DNA from: an uncultured Craurococcus sp.
Lineage (GTDB): Bacteria; Pseudomonadota; Alphaproteobacteria; Acetobacterales; Acetobacteraceae
Assembly (NCBI GenBank): GCA_902805545.1
Contig: CADCTD010000076.1
Span: 1-63,641 of the forward strand
Length of the DNA stretch: 63,641 bases
Reading direction: 5' to 3'
Shown: positions 18,746 to 27,594 of the stretch, one piece after another
Layout: every line of letters starts with the position of its first letter
How positions within the stretch are numbered: position 1 is the stretch's first letter
Notes under the pieces: model-generated
What the model saw: the letters and a program-made list of their open reading frames with translations, nothing else
Database searches by the model: none
What the model was told of the DNA's origin: nothing
Made by a program: the position numbers and the translations under genes

Positions 18746-21279
18746 CAGGCGGCCGCCTGCGGCGCCGGCCGCGTCATCGCATCGAGCTCCATCTCCAACT
18801 CCCGCACTTCCGCGGCCGTGCCGCAGGCGATGGCACGCGCGGCCAGCCCGCGCAGCGCCGGCAAGGTGGCGCCGCGCAGCACCGCCTTCACCCCGGGGAT
18901 GTCGCGCGGCGTCATCGAGAGTTCCGCGACGCCGAGTCCCGTGAGCAGCGCGGCGCCGAAAGGCTCGCCCGCCAGCCCGCCGCAGACGCCGACCCAGCGG
19001 CCATGCCGGGTGGCTGCCTCCACCGTCTGGGCGATCAGCCGCAGCACGGCGGGGTGGAGGCTGTCCGCCTCCGCCGCCAGGTCGGGGTTCTGCCGGTCGA
19101 TGGCCAGCACGTACTGAGTCAGGTCGTTGGTGCCGACCGAGAAGAAGTCGACATGCCGGGCCAGCGCATCGGCCAGCACCGCCGCCGCCGGCACCTCGAC
19201 CATGATGCCGACCGGCACCGCCGGCGCGCCGAGCTCCGCCCGGATGCGCTCGCAGGCCGCCCGCAGCGCCACCACCTCCGGCACCGAGGTCACCATCGGG
19301 AACATGATGGAGAGCGGCCCGCCCGCCGCGGCGGCACGGTAGAGGGCGCGGAGCTGCGGCTCCATCAGGTCCGGCCGGCGCAGCAGCAGCCGCGCGCCGC
19401 GCACGCCGAGGAAGGGGTTGGCTTCCACCGGCAGGCGGAGATGCGGCACCTGCTTGTCGCCGCCGATATCGAGGGCGCGGACGATCAGCCGCCGGCCGCC
19501 CAGCGCCTCCAGCATGGCGCGGTAGATGGCGTACTGGTCCTCCTCCCCCGGGGTCTCGCCGCGCTCGAGGAAGAGGAATTCCGTGCGCATCAGCCCGACC
19601 CCCTCGGCCCCCTGGGCAAGGGCGAAGGCGGCCTGGTCCGGCAGGTTGATGTTGGCCGCGACCTCGATCCGGTGGCCGTCCCGGGTCGCCGCCGGCTCCG
19701 CCCGCTGCGCCGCCTCGCGCGCCCGCTGCTCCTGCTGGGCGGCGAGGAAGGCGCGGGCGGAGGCGAGGTCGGCCTCGCCGGGCGCGAGGTGCAGCCGGCC
19801 GGTGGCGCCGTCCAGCACCGCCTCCGTCCCCGGCTCGAGCTCCAGCAGGCCTGGGCCCCCGGCGACCAGCGCGGGCAGGCCGAGGGTGCGGGCGAGGATG
19901 GCGGTATGCGAGGTCGGCCCGCCGGTCGCCGTCGCCAGCCCGATCACGCGGCTCGGGTCGAGGCCCGCCGTGTCGGAGGGGGCGAGGTCCTCGGCGACCA
20001 GGATCACCGGCCCCTCCGGCAGCTCGTGCAGCGAGCCGCCGGCGAGCGAGGGGTCGATCTGCCCCAGCACCCGCCGCCCGACATCGCGCAGGTCGGCCGC
20101 CCGCCCGGCCAGCACCGGGTTGCCGAGGGCGGCGAGGCCGGCCGCCACCCGCTCCACCGCCTGGTGCCAGGACCAGGCGAGGCCATGCCCCTCGACCATG
20201 AGCTGGCAGGTGGTGGTGATGAGGTCCGGGTCCTCCAGCAGCCCGGCATGGGCGCGGAAGATGGCGGCCTCGCCCGGGCCGAGGCGGCGGGCCGTGTCGT
20301 CCTCCAGCGCCTTGAGCTGCGCCCGCGTGACGCGAATCGCCCCCTCCAGCCGTGCCCCGCCCTCGGCCAGCGGCAGCGGCGCATCCGGGATGGCGGCTTC
20401 GGCGTTGGCGAGGACATGGATGCGGCCGATGGCGAGCCCCGGGCTGGCGCCGATGCCGGCGAGCGAGACCAGCGGCCCGGCCGGCTCCCAGCCGCGGGCA
20501 GGTGCCGCGGCGCGCCTGGCCGCCTGCGCGGCATCGGCCTTCTCCTGGGCGCTGAGCCCGGTGATCGCCGCCCGCATTCGCGCCAGCGCCGCCGGCGTCT
20601 CGGCGGAGACGGTGACGGCGTCTCCCGGCTTCAGCCCGAGCTGCAGCAGCCCGACCAGCGCCGCGGCATCGGCCGCCTGGCCGCCATGGCGGATCTGGAC
20701 GCGGCCGCCGGCGGCGCGGGCGGCCTCCACCCAACGCGTCGCCGGGCGGGCATGCAGGCCGGCGGGATAGTCGACCGCCCAGTCCCAGCGCTCGGCGAGG
20801 TCGGCGGCCGGTGCGCCGGGCGCGGCGGCCTCCGGCTCGGCGCCGAGGGCGGCGATGATCGCCTCGGCGTCATCGGTGGTGAAGAGGGCCTGGAGCCGCG
20901 CCGGCTCGTTCAGCAGCCGGGTGAGGCGGCGGAGGATGGCGATGTGCTCGTCCGAGGCGGCGGCGATGCCGATGACGAGATGCGCCACCTGGCCGGGATT
21001 CCACTCGATCCCGTCGCGCACCTGCAGGATGGCGAGGCCGTTCCGCCGCACCAGGCCCCGGTCGGCCCCCATGCCGTGCGGGATGGCGACGCCATGGCCG
21101 AGGAAGGTGTTCGCCGCCCCCTCGCGCCTCGCCATGCTGTCCCCATAGGCCGGATCGACGCAGCCGGCGGCGGCGAGGAGCTGGGCAGCCTCGGCGATGG
21201 CGGCGGCCTTGCCGGCCGGCCTCGCATCGAGGCGGACGAGGTCGCGGCTGATCGGCATGGGGTGCGCGGCTGTGGCCAT
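18745..21279 (-). CDS. fruB: Fructose PTS multiphosphoryl transfer protein (IIA-HPr-EI)
   Basis: An 844-residue triple fusion that carries phosphate from PEP to FruA. The IIA domain is about 1-150 with His68 (GVAIPHG), the HPr domain about 165-255 with His176 (AGLHARPA), and enzyme I about 268-840 with His458 (GGPTSHTAIL). The EI PEP-binding segments GVGLMRTEFLF, NPFLGVRGARLL and SVGTNDLTQYVLA are present. All three phosphohistidines are intact, so the operon needs no separate HPr or EI for fructose. E. coli FruB lacks EI; the fused form is known from Rhodobacter and Xanthomonas. The ATG at 21279 starts the conserved part. Confidence 0.95.
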   Translation of the reverse strand: MATAAHPMPISRDLVRLDARPAGKAAAIAEAAQLLAAAGCVDPAYGDSMARREGAANTFLGHGVAIPHGMGADRGLVRRNGLAILQVRDGIEWNPGQVAHLVIGIAAASDEHIAILRRLTRLLNEPARLQALFTTDDAEAIIAALGAEPEAAAPGAPAADLAERWDWAVDYPAGLHARPATRWVEAARAAGGRVQIRHGGQAADAAALVGLLQLGLKPGDAVTVSAETPAALARMRAAITGLSAQEKADAAQAARRAAAPARGWEPAGPLVSLAGIGASPGLAIGRIHVLANAEAAIPDAPLPLAEGGARLEGAIRVTRAQLKALEDDTARRLGPGEAAIFRAHAGLLEDPDLITTTCQLMVEGHGLAWSWHQAVERVAAGLAALGNPVLAGRAADLRDVGRRVLGQIDPSLAGGSLHELPEGPVILVAEDLAPSDTAGLDPSRVIGLATATGGPTSHTAILARTLGLPALVAGGPGLLELEPGTEAVLDGATGRLHLAPGEADLASARAFLAAQQEQRAREAAQRAEPAATRDGHRIEVAANINLPDQAAFALAQGAEGVGLMRTEFLFLERGETPGEEDQYAIYRAMLEALGGRRLIVRALDIGGDKQVPHLRLPVEANPFLGVRGARLLLRRPDLMEPQLRALYRAAAAGGPLSIMFPMVTSVPEVVALRAACERIRAELGAPAVPVGIMVEVPAAAVLADALARHVDFFSVGTNDLTQYVLAIDRQNPDLAAEADSLHPAVLRLIAQTVEAATRHGRWVGVCGGLAGEPFGAALLTGLGVAELSMTPRDIPGVKAVLRGATLPALRGLAARAIACGTAAEVRELEMELDAMTRPAPQAAA

Positions 21280-21312
21280 GGGGGAGGTTCCTGCCTTCCG
21301 TCGTTGCCGGCG

Positions 21313-21341
21313 AATGAAATCGTTCACACATAGCTTGTCAA
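21313..21341 (-). promoter_or_regulatory. Candidate fruBKA promoter
   Basis: Read on the minus strand, TTGACA (plus positions 21336-21341) is followed after 17 bases by TTCATT (21313-21318), about 34 bases before the fruB ATG. The -10 is weak and overlaps a Cra/FruR-like inverted motif, as expected for a repressed promoter. Confidence 0.5.
21315..21326. promoter_or_regulatory. Candidate FruR operator at the fruB promoter
   Basis: TGAAATCGTTCA is a near-palindrome with TGAA/TTCA arms, resembling the E. coli Cra/FruR site (TGAAACGTTTCA type). It lies over the candidate fruB -10 region, where binding of the divergent LacI-type regulator would block transcription. Confidence 0.45.
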
Positions 21342-21414
21342 AGAAAATCGGGGTTTCTGCGTTGGTTTCGTGTTGCGGCGCTGACGTAGGGACGGCAAGT
21401 TGGCGCGAAGTTTG

Positions 21415-21428
21415 TGCAATCGATTGCA
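21415..21428. promoter_or_regulatory. Perfect 14-bp palindrome before the fru regulator gene
   Basis: TGCAATCGATTGCA is fully self-complementary and has the central CG typical of LacI-family operators. It ends four bases before the regulator ATG (21433), a position suited to autorepression. Confidence 0.6.
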
Positions 21429-21432
21429 GTAC

Positions 21433-22467
21433 ATGACCCCCAGCATCAAGGATGTCGCCCGCGCCGCCGGCGTCTCGCCCGCCACGGTTTCCCGTGCCCT
21501 CGGCAAGGGGCCGATCAGCGAGGCATTGCGTGCCCAGGTGCTGGAGGCGGTGCGCGCCACCGGATACCGCCCGAACCTCGCGGCCCGCCGCCTCCGCTCG
21601 CAGCAGAGCGGCACGGTCGGGCTGATCCTCGCCGATATCGGCAACCCATTCTTCACCGGCGTCGCCCGTGCGGTCGAGGCCGCCGCCTACGAGGCCGGCC
21701 TCCGCGTCCTGCTCTGCAACACCGACGAGGACCCGGCGCGCGAGGCCGCCTATCTCGCCCTGATGCAGGAGGAGCGGGTGGCGGGCCTGATCCTCGCCCC
21801 GACCCGCACCACGGCCGAGCGCCTGGCCGAGGCGCCGCCCGCCATGCCGACGGTGCTGATCGACCGTCCCGGCCCGCCGGGCCTTCTCGATTCCGTCCTG
21901 CTCGACAATGCGGCGGCGAGCGCGGCGCTGGTCGACCACCTGGTGGCGCAGGGCTATCGCCGCATCGCCGGGCTGTTCGGCCAGACCAGCGGCACCGGGG
22001 TGGAGCGGGCCGAGGGCTACCGCGCGGCCATGGCGCGGCACGGGCTGGCCCCGGCGCTGCGCTTCCTCCTGCCACAGCTGGAGGCGGCGGAGGCCGGCTT
22101 CGCCGCGCTCTGCCGCGAGGGTCGGCCGGAGGCGGTGATCGCCAGCAACTCCCTGCTGCTGATGGGCACGCTGCGGGCGATCCGCGCCGCCGGCCTCCGC
22201 ATCCCCGCCGACCTGGCGCTGGCCGGCTTCGACAACGAGCCCTGGACCGAGCTGGTGGAGCCCGGCGTCACGGTGATCGAGCAGCCGCTCGAGGAGATCG
22301 GCCGGCAGGCGATGGCGCTGCTCTCCGAGCGGCTGCGGGCGCCGGCGGCGCCGGTGCGGAGGGTGATGCTCAGCGGCCGCGCCGTGCTGCGCGGCTCGAC
22401 GGCGTCAGCCCCGGCCCGGCGTCAGACTTCGACGAAGACGCCGCCGCCCTCGACCTTCACCTTGTAG
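21433..22467 (+). CDS. LacI-family regulator of the fru operon
   Basis: A 344-residue LacI/GalR-type repressor. The helix-turn-helix is at the very start (SIKDVARAAGVSPATVSRALG), the hinge helix is about 48-58 (NLAARRLRSQQS), followed by a periplasmic-binding-like effector domain (GLILADIGNPFFTGVARAV to FDNEPWTELVEPGVTVIEQP). It is divergent from fruBKA with operators visible between them, so control of fructose uptake is strongly implied. The effector is probably a fructose phosphate, by inference. Its C-terminal 46 bases overlap the convergent Rieske gene, making the last dozen residues unlike the family. Confidence 0.88.
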   Translation: MTPSIKDVARAAGVSPATVSRALGKGPISEALRAQVLEAVRATGYRPNLAARRLRSQQSGTVGLILADIGNPFFTGVARAVEAAAYEAGLRVLLCNTDEDPAREAAYLALMQEERVAGLILAPTRTTAERLAEAPPAMPTVLIDRPGPPGLLDSVLLDNAAASAALVDHLVAQGYRRIAGLFGQTSGTGVERAEGYRAAMARHGLAPALRFLLPQLEAAEAGFAALCREGRPEAVIASNSLLLMGTLRAIRAAGLRIPADLALAGFDNEPWTELVEPGVTVIEQPLEEIGRQAMALLSERLRAPAAPVRRVMLSGRAVLRGSTASAPARRQTSTKTPPPSTFTL

Positions 22468-22730
22468 GTGGCGACCGGCACCTCCGCCGGCTCGTTCAGC
22501 GCGGCGCCGGTGCGGATGTCGAAGCAGGCCTGGTGGAGCGGGCATTCCAGCTTGCCGTCCTCGCAGTACCCGTCGGACAGCAGCGCATATTCATGCGTGC
22601 AGATGTCGTTGACCGCGAAGATGCCGTCCTCGAGCCGCACCACGGCGATGCAGGCATCGCCGATGCGGACGGGCAGCGGCATGTTCTCGGCCAGGTCGCC
22701 CTCCTCGGCGACGCGGTGCCATTCGGCCAT
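22422..22730 (-). CDS. Rieske [2Fe-2S] ferredoxin
   Basis: A 102-residue soluble ferredoxin of the dioxygenase type. The cluster ligands are Cys44/His46 (CTHEYALL) and Cys63/His66 (CPLHQACF). Such proteins pass electrons to Rieske oxygenases, but no oxygenase or reductase gene is adjacent, so its partner must lie elsewhere. It overlaps the end of the convergent LacI-type regulator gene by 46 bases. Confidence 0.92.
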   Translation of the reverse strand: MAEWHRVAEEGDLAENMPLPVRIGDACIAVVRLEDGIFAVNDICTHEYALLSDGYCEDGKLECPLHQACFDIRTGAALNEPAEVPVATYKVKVEGGGVFVEV

Positions 22731-22774
22731 GGGTCCTGGATTCCCTCGATCTCTCGCCGCGAAGGCTAGCCCGC

Positions 22775-23650
22775 TCAGGCGGCGCTCGCCACCCGCTGCG
22801 GGATGGCGGGGGCATTGCCCTGCCAGATGGAGAGGGCGACGTATTCCACCGGGTCATGCGTGCAGAAGACGGCGAGCGAGGTGTCCGGCTCCGCCAGCAG
22901 ATGGCGCAGCCGGGCCTGGTTGGCGCGGGCGAGGCGCCCATCCCAGGCCATGAAGCGCTCATAGGCGGCGGTGCCGGCGGGGCAGCCGGGCAGGCGCTCA
23001 TGCACCTCGCTGCGGCTGAAATAGGCATCGCCCGCATGCAGCATCCAGCCGCGCGGCCCCTCGATGGCGACGCCGGCATGGCCCGCGGTGTGGCCGGGCA
23101 GGGGCACCATCAGGATCTCGGGCGGCAGGCCCTCGAGCTCCGTCACCGCATCGAAGCCGAACCAGCGGCCGCTGGTGCGGTCGGAATAGGTCCGCCAGCG
23201 GGCGGTGTCGCCCCATTGCGCCGGGCGGTAGCGCAGCCGGTCGAGCCAGCTGCGGCGGCTGCGCGCGGCCTTGGCCTCCGGCGCCATCACATGGACGGCC
23301 GCCTGGGGGAAGTCGATCAGCCCGCCGGCATGGTCGAAATCGAGATGGGTCATCACGATGTGGCGCACGTCATGCGGCGAGTGGCCGAGCCGGCGGAGAT
23401 GCCGCAGCATGGTGCGGTCCGGGTCGAGGCTGAAGCGCAGCAGCGCTGCATTCACGGCGGGCAGGCGAAGCCAGGGCCGCGCCACGTCGCGCAGGCCGAG
23501 GCCGGTATCGACCAGGACGAGGCCGTCCCGGTCGGTCTCGATCGCCAGGCAATGGCAGCTGATGCGGCCGACCGCGCCCGGGCTGGCGCCGTCCATAAGG
23601 GCGCCGCCGAAGGGCCGGGCGGGGCCGCAATCGAGGTGGTGGATGCGCAT
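22775..23650 (-). CDS. Metallo-beta-lactamase-fold hydrolase
   Basis: A 291-residue MBL-fold enzyme resembling the lactonase/quorum-quenching-like branch. The metal motif is THLDFDHAGG, where the common HxHxDH has Asp in place of the second His. Further metal ligands are GHTAGHAG and LHAGDAYF, and CTHDPVEY lies near the C-terminus. The substrate cannot be assigned from sequence. It is 44 bases upstream of the Rieske gene on the same strand and may be co-transcribed with it. Confidence 0.82.
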   Translation of the reverse strand: MRIHHLDCGPARPFGGALMDGASPGAVGRISCHCLAIETDRDGLVLVDTGLGLRDVARPWLRLPAVNAALLRFSLDPDRTMLRHLRRLGHSPHDVRHIVMTHLDFDHAGGLIDFPQAAVHVMAPEAKAARSRRSWLDRLRYRPAQWGDTARWRTYSDRTSGRWFGFDAVTELEGLPPEILMVPLPGHTAGHAGVAIEGPRGWMLHAGDAYFSRSEVHERLPGCPAGTAAYERFMAWDGRLARANQARLRHLLAEPDTSLAVFCTHDPVEYVALSIWQGNAPAIPQRVASAA

Positions 23651-23701
23651 GCCGTGTCCTCCTGCGGGAAGGAACGGCAGCGGGGCGATGCGGGTTGCCC
23701 G

Positions 23702-23875
23702 TCAGCGCGCCGGGGCCGGCAGCCTGGCGCCGGGCGGCAGCGGCAACGGGTCCGGCTTCGGATAGGCGCGGGGATAGATGATCTCCTCCTTGGGGCCCGG
23801 CGCCCGCGGCGGCCCGGCCCGGCCGCACCCGGCGAGCGGCACCAGGGCAAGGAGCGCCAGCAGGAGGCGGATCAC
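23702..23875 (-). CDS. Small lipoprotein, LptM/YifL-like
   Basis: A 57-residue protein starting with GTG. A hydrophobic signal ([15 protein letters not shown]) leads to the lipobox LAGC, and a short proline-rich mature tail follows. LptM-type lipoproteins assist maturation of the LPS transport protein LptD in E. coli, and in proteobacteria they are often encoded next to argH/lysA. Here it overlaps the argH stop (GTGA), which fits that pattern. The functional link is inferred from size, lipobox and context. Confidence 0.72.
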   Translation of the reverse strand: MIRLLLALLALVPLAGCGRAGPPRAPGPKEEIIYPRAYPKPDPLPLPPGARLPAPAR

Positions 23876-25266
23876 GCCAGCCGCTCCCGCCACTCGGCGG
23901 CCATGCGGCGGACATTCTCCGGCGCCGTGCCGCCGTAGCAGGCGCGCGAGGCGACGGAGGCCTCGACCGTCAGGACGCCGAAGACGCCTTCGGTGATGCG
24001 CGGCTCCTCGGCCTGCATCTCGGCGAGCGAGAGGCCGGCGAGGTCGCTGCCCTTCGCCTCCGCCCTGGCGACCAGGCGGCCGGTGACGTGGTGGGCGTCG
24101 CGGAAGGGCATCCTCAGCTCGCGCACCAGCCAGTCGGCGAGGTCGGTCGCGGTGGAGAAGCCGGCGCCGGCGGCCTCGCGGAGGCGGGCGGCATCCGGCT
24201 GCATGTCGCGCACCATGCCGGCGGTCGCGGCGAGGCAGAGCGTCATCGTCTCGGCCGCGTCGAACACGCCTTCCTTGTCCTCCTGCATGTCCTTGCCATA
24301 GGCCATCGGCAGGCCCTTCAGCACGGTCAGCATGCCGATGAGGGCGCCCATCACCCGCCCGGTCTTGCCGCGCACCAGCTCGGCCGCGTCCGGGTTGCGC
24401 TTCTGCGGCATGATGGAGGAGCCGGTGGTGAAGGCGTCCGAGAGCTTTACGAAGCCGAAATAGGGGGTGGTCCAGATCACCACCTCCTCGGCGAAGCGCG
24501 AGAGATGGGTCGCGCACATGGCGCAGGCGAAGAGGAACTCGGCGGCGAAGTCGCGCGAGGCCACGGCGTCGAGGCTGTTGCGGGTCGGCTGATCGAAGCC
24601 GAGATCCCGGGCCGTCATGTGCCGGTCTACGGGGAAGCCGGTGCCGCAGAGGGCGGCGGCGCCGAGCGGGCTCTCGTTCAGGCGCCTGCGGCAATCGGCA
24701 AGGCGCCCGCGGTCGCGCGAGAGCATCTCGACATAGGCCAGCATGTGATGGCCGAAGGTGGTCGGCTGCGCGGGCTGCAGATGGGTGAAGCCCGGCATCA
24801 CCGTCGCCGCATGCGCTTCGGCCTGCTCGACCAGGGCGCGCATCACGTCCTCGATCTGGCCGGTCAGCCCGTCGATGGCGTCCCGCACCCAGAGGCGGAC
24901 ATCGAGCGCCACCTGGTCGTTCCGGCTGCGGCCGGTGTGCAGGCGCTTGCCGGCCTCGCCGATGGCCTCGGTCAGCCGCGCCTCGATGTTCATGTGGATG
25001 TCTTCGAGGGCCTCGTCCCAGGGGAAGTCCCCGGCCTCGATCCGGGCGGCGATGCCGGCGAGCCACTCGCGGATCGCCCTCTCGTCCTCGGCGGTGATGA
25101 TCCCCACATGCGCGAGCATGGCGGCATGGGCGAGGCTGCCCCGGATGTCCTGGCGCCACATCTTGCGGTCGAAGCCGATCGAGGCGTTGATGTCCTGCAT
25201 GATGACCGAGGGACCGCCGGCGAAACGGCCGCCCCATTGGGAGTTCTCAGGAGTGTTGTTCAACAC
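23872..25266 (-). CDS. argH: Argininosuccinate lyase
   Basis: The last step of arginine synthesis, splitting argininosuccinate to arginine and fumarate. The protein of about 464 residues has the family opening [12 protein letters not shown], the HTGRSRNDQ segment, [14 protein letters not shown] and the fumarase-superfamily signature [11 protein letters not shown]. No ATG precedes the conserved start. The likely start is GTG at 25266 ([13 protein letters not shown]), with TTG at 25263 as alternative. It is divergent from the TlpA-like gene, whose ATG begins only two bases away, so neither gene has its promoter in the gap. Confidence 0.93.
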   Translation of the reverse strand: MLNNTPENSQWGGRFAGGPSVIMQDINASIGFDRKMWRQDIRGSLAHAAMLAHVGIITAEDERAIREWLAGIAARIEAGDFPWDEALEDIHMNIEARLTEAIGEAGKRLHTGRSRNDQVALDVRLWVRDAIDGLTGQIEDVMRALVEQAEAHAATVMPGFTHLQPAQPTTFGHHMLAYVEMLSRDRGRLADCRRRLNESPLGAAALCGTGFPVDRHMTARDLGFDQPTRNSLDAVASRDFAAEFLFACAMCATHLSRFAEEVVIWTTPYFGFVKLSDAFTTGSSIMPQKRNPDAAELVRGKTGRVMGALIGMLTVLKGLPMAYGKDMQEDKEGVFDAAETMTLCLAATAGMVRDMQPDAARLREAAGAGFSTATDLADWLVRELRMPFRDAHHVTGRLVARAEAKGSDLAGLSLAEMQAEEPRITEGVFGVLTVEASVASRACYGGTAPENVRRMAAEWRERLA

Positions 25267-25267
25267 G

Positions 25268-25843
25268 ATGGCTGCGCTTTCCGGACTGCGGGCAAGCCGC
25301 CGGGCGACGGCCCTGGCGGCGGCCGGGACCCTAGCGGGAGCCGCCTTCGGGCGCAAAGCCCTCGCTGCCCAGATGGTTGAGTCCGGGCCGAAGCCGCTGC
25401 CGGAGTTCAGCTTCACCGATGCCGAGGGCAAGCCGCACACCGTCGCGGATTTTGCCGGCCGCGGCCTGTTGATCAATCTCTGGGCCACCTGGTGCCCGCC
25501 CTGCGTCGCCGAGATGCCGGCGCTCGACCGCACCCAGGCGGCGCTGGCGGCGGAGGGCATCGTGGTCCTGCCGCTCTCGTCGGACCGTGGGGGGAAGGCG
25601 ATGGTCGAGCCCTTCTACCGCGACAAGGGCATCCGCCTGCTCGGCCTCTGGCTGGACCCGCGCGGGGCGGCGAGCCGGGCGCTCGGCGTGCGCGGCCTGC
25701 CGACGACCCTGGTGGTGGACCGCGAGGGGCGCGAGCGGGCGCGCGCCGAGGGCGACCAGCCCTGGGACTCGCCCGAGATGCTGGCGGCGATCCGCCGGCT
25801 TGTCGGCTCGCCCCCGGCCCCGTCGGACCAGGAAAAGACCTGA
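25268..25843 (+). CDS. TlpA-family thiol:disulfide oxidoreductase
   Basis: A 191-residue exported thioredoxin-like protein. The N-terminus looks like a signal peptide with paired arginines ([21 protein letters not shown], cut near ALAAQ). The redox motif is WATWCPPC (Cys76 and Cys79), with the cis-proline segment GLPTTLVVD. TlpA proteins keep periplasmic thiols reduced, often for cytochrome c or copper-site assembly. It is divergent from argH with one base between the start codons. Confidence 0.9.
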   Translation: MAALSGLRASRRATALAAAGTLAGAAFGRKALAAQMVESGPKPLPEFSFTDAEGKPHTVADFAGRGLLINLWATWCPPCVAEMPALDRTQAALAAEGIVVLPLSSDRGGKAMVEPFYRDKGIRLLGLWLDPRGAASRALGVRGLPTTLVVDREGRERARAEGDQPWDSPEMLAAIRRLVGSPPAPSDQEKT

Positions 25844-25846
25844 CCC

Positions 25847-26824
25847 TCAGGGCTCCAGCTTGACCCCCGTCCGCTCCACCACGGTGCGGAACTTCGCCAC
25901 CTCCCGCTCGAGGAAGGCGCGTGCATCGGCCGGGGCGTTGGGCGCCGTCCAGACATCGACGCCGGCCGTCAGCAGCCGCTGCTGCAGCGCCGGCTCGGCG
26001 AGGGAGGCGACCAGGGCGCGGTTCAGCGCCGCCTGGAGCGGGGCCGGCATGCCGGGCGGGCCGAGGATGATGTTCCAGGTAGCGATGTCGTAGCCGGGCA
26101 CGCCGGCCTCGGCGAGGGTCGGCAGGTCGGGGAAGGAGGGGAAGCGGCGGTTGCCGGTCACCGCGATGCCCCGCACCATGCCGTCCCGCACCTGCTGCGC
26201 GGCGGAGGCGAGCACGGCGATGCCGAACTGCCCCTCGCCCTGGAAGATCGCCGTCAGCATTTGCCCGCCGCTGCGATAGGGCACGTGGACGAAGCGCGTC
26301 TTGAGATCGAGCGCCAGCATCTCGGGGGCCAGATGCACGATCGTGCCGACGCCGGAGGTGGCGTAGGTGACGCTCTCGGGCGGGGCGGCGCGCAGCCGGG
26401 CCAGCACCTCGGGCGCGGTTGCGGCGGGAAAGTCCTTGTTCACGATCATCAGCAGCGGCGCGGTGCCGATGACGCCGAGATGGGAGAAATCGGTCACCGG
26501 ATTGTAGCGCGTGCCGCCGACCAGCGCCGCCGGGGCGATGGCATGCGAAGAGCTCTCGACCAGCATGATGGTGTGCCCGTCCGGCGCCTGCCGCCGCAGC
26601 CAGTCGCTGGCGACGATGCCCGCGGCGCCGGGCCGGTTCTCCACCACCACCCGCGCCTCCGGCCCGAGATTGGCCGCCAGCCGGTCCGCCAGCAGCCGCG
26701 CCGCGATATCGGTGGAGCCGCCGGGCGCGTAGCCCGTGGCCAGCGTGATCGGGCGGTCGGGGAAGGCCGAGGCCGGCAAGGCAGCCAGCAGGAGCGGCAG
26801 GGCAAGCAGCAGGCGGCGCATCAT
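25847..26824 (-). CDS. Bug/TctC-family periplasmic binding protein
   Basis: A 325-residue solute-binding protein of the tripartite tricarboxylate (Bug) family. It has a signal peptide (RRLLLALPLLLAALPASA), then FPDRPITLATGYAPGGSTDIAARL, VVVENRPGAAG and the PDLPTLAEAGVPGYDI segment. It probably binds a carboxylic acid. No TctA/TctB membrane genes are nearby, which is common for this expanded family. It is the last gene of a seven-gene minus-strand block and lies 29 bases after the preceding gene. Confidence 0.9.
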   Translation of the reverse strand: MMRRLLLALPLLLAALPASAFPDRPITLATGYAPGGSTDIAARLLADRLAANLGPEARVVVENRPGAAGIVASDWLRRQAPDGHTIMLVESSSHAIAPAALVGGTRYNPVTDFSHLGVIGTAPLLMIVNKDFPAATAPEVLARLRAAPPESVTYATSGVGTIVHLAPEMLALDLKTRFVHVPYRSGGQMLTAIFQGEGQFGIAVLASAAQQVRDGMVRGIAVTGNRRFPSFPDLPTLAEAGVPGYDIATWNIILGPPGMPAPLQAALNRALVASLAEPALQQRLLTAGVDVWTAPNAPADARAFLEREVAKFRTVVERTGVKLEP

Positions 26825-26853
26825 TGGTTGTTCCTCCCGGTTCGTGCGTCGTC

Positions 26854-27594
26854 TCAGCCGTCCGGCGGCGTGCGGCCGGTGATTCGCCCCATAAGCCCGA
26901 GATCGATCGCCGTGCGATAGATGGCCGCCGCGAAGCCCGGGGTGCCGGCCAGCGCCGCGAGGCGGAGCCGTGCCGCAGGCTCGGCCACCAGCCGCTCCAG
27001 CGCCGGCCCGTCATCGGGCAGGGGAAGGGAGGGGGTCACCGGCCCGCGCTGCGGCGGCATCCCCAGCAGCAGCCGTTCCATCGCCCGGCTGTCGAGCGAG
27101 ACGACGGCGCCGCAGGTCATCGGCAGGTCTTCCTCGGGCCGCGCGAGGCGGGCGCCGACCAGCGCGCCGGGGGGGCGCTCCCGGTCGAGGAAGCGGTCCC
27201 AGATCACCAGGGGCTCGCCATCCGGGAAGCTCTCGGCGCGGACGCCGCCCTCGGCATTCGGCCCGAGGATCCGGTACAGGCCGAAGGAGGCCGTCATCAG
27301 CGCCTCCAGCATGCGGTGCTCCTCGCTGCCCGGCAGCGGCGCCTCGGCGCGGGCCTGGCGCTCGATGGCGCGGGTATGGTCGCCAAGCGGGTCGAGCACG
27401 CCGAGATCGAAGACCACGGCGAGCTGCATCGGATCGGCCGGCACCACCTGCTTGCCGTCCCAGAGCGAGAGGGCGCGCGCCTGCTGGGCCAGGCTCGCCA
27501 GCGGGATGCGCTGGGAGGCCTCGGTGAGGATGCGCCGGCGGATGGCCGCATAGCGGCCATAGCGCGCGGCCGGGGTCAGGTCGTCGTCGCTCAA
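26854..27594 (-). CDS. Unrecognised protein, 246 residues
   Basis: I do not recognise this family. The frame begins with TTG overlapping the stop of the Ldh2-family gene (TTGA); no ATG lies near the start. The protein is soluble and has no signal peptide. It is helix-rich at the start (ARYGRYAAIRRRILTEAS) and includes FDLGVLDPLGDHTRAIE and GEPLVIWDRFLDRERPPG. Its codon use and good conservation-like texture support a real gene. The position between a dehydrogenase and a Bug protein suggests a role in the same catabolic block. Confidence 0.65.
   Translation of the reverse strand: MSDDDLTPAARYGRYAAIRRRILTEASQRIPLASLAQQARALSLWDGKQVVPADPMQLAVVFDLGVLDPLGDHTRAIERQARAEAPLPGSEEHRMLEALMTASFGLYRILGPNAEGGVRAESFPDGEPLVIWDRFLDRERPPGALVGARLARPEEDLPMTCGAVVSLDSRAMERLLLGMPPQRGPVTPSLPLPDDGPALERLVAEPAARLRLAALAGTPGFAAAIYRTAIDLGLMGRITGRTPPDG

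Noticed and set aside
17795-20734. Long minus-strand frame continuing upstream of fruK through fruB
   Set aside because: Only the last 316 codons are FruK; the rest is the shifted frame of fruB.
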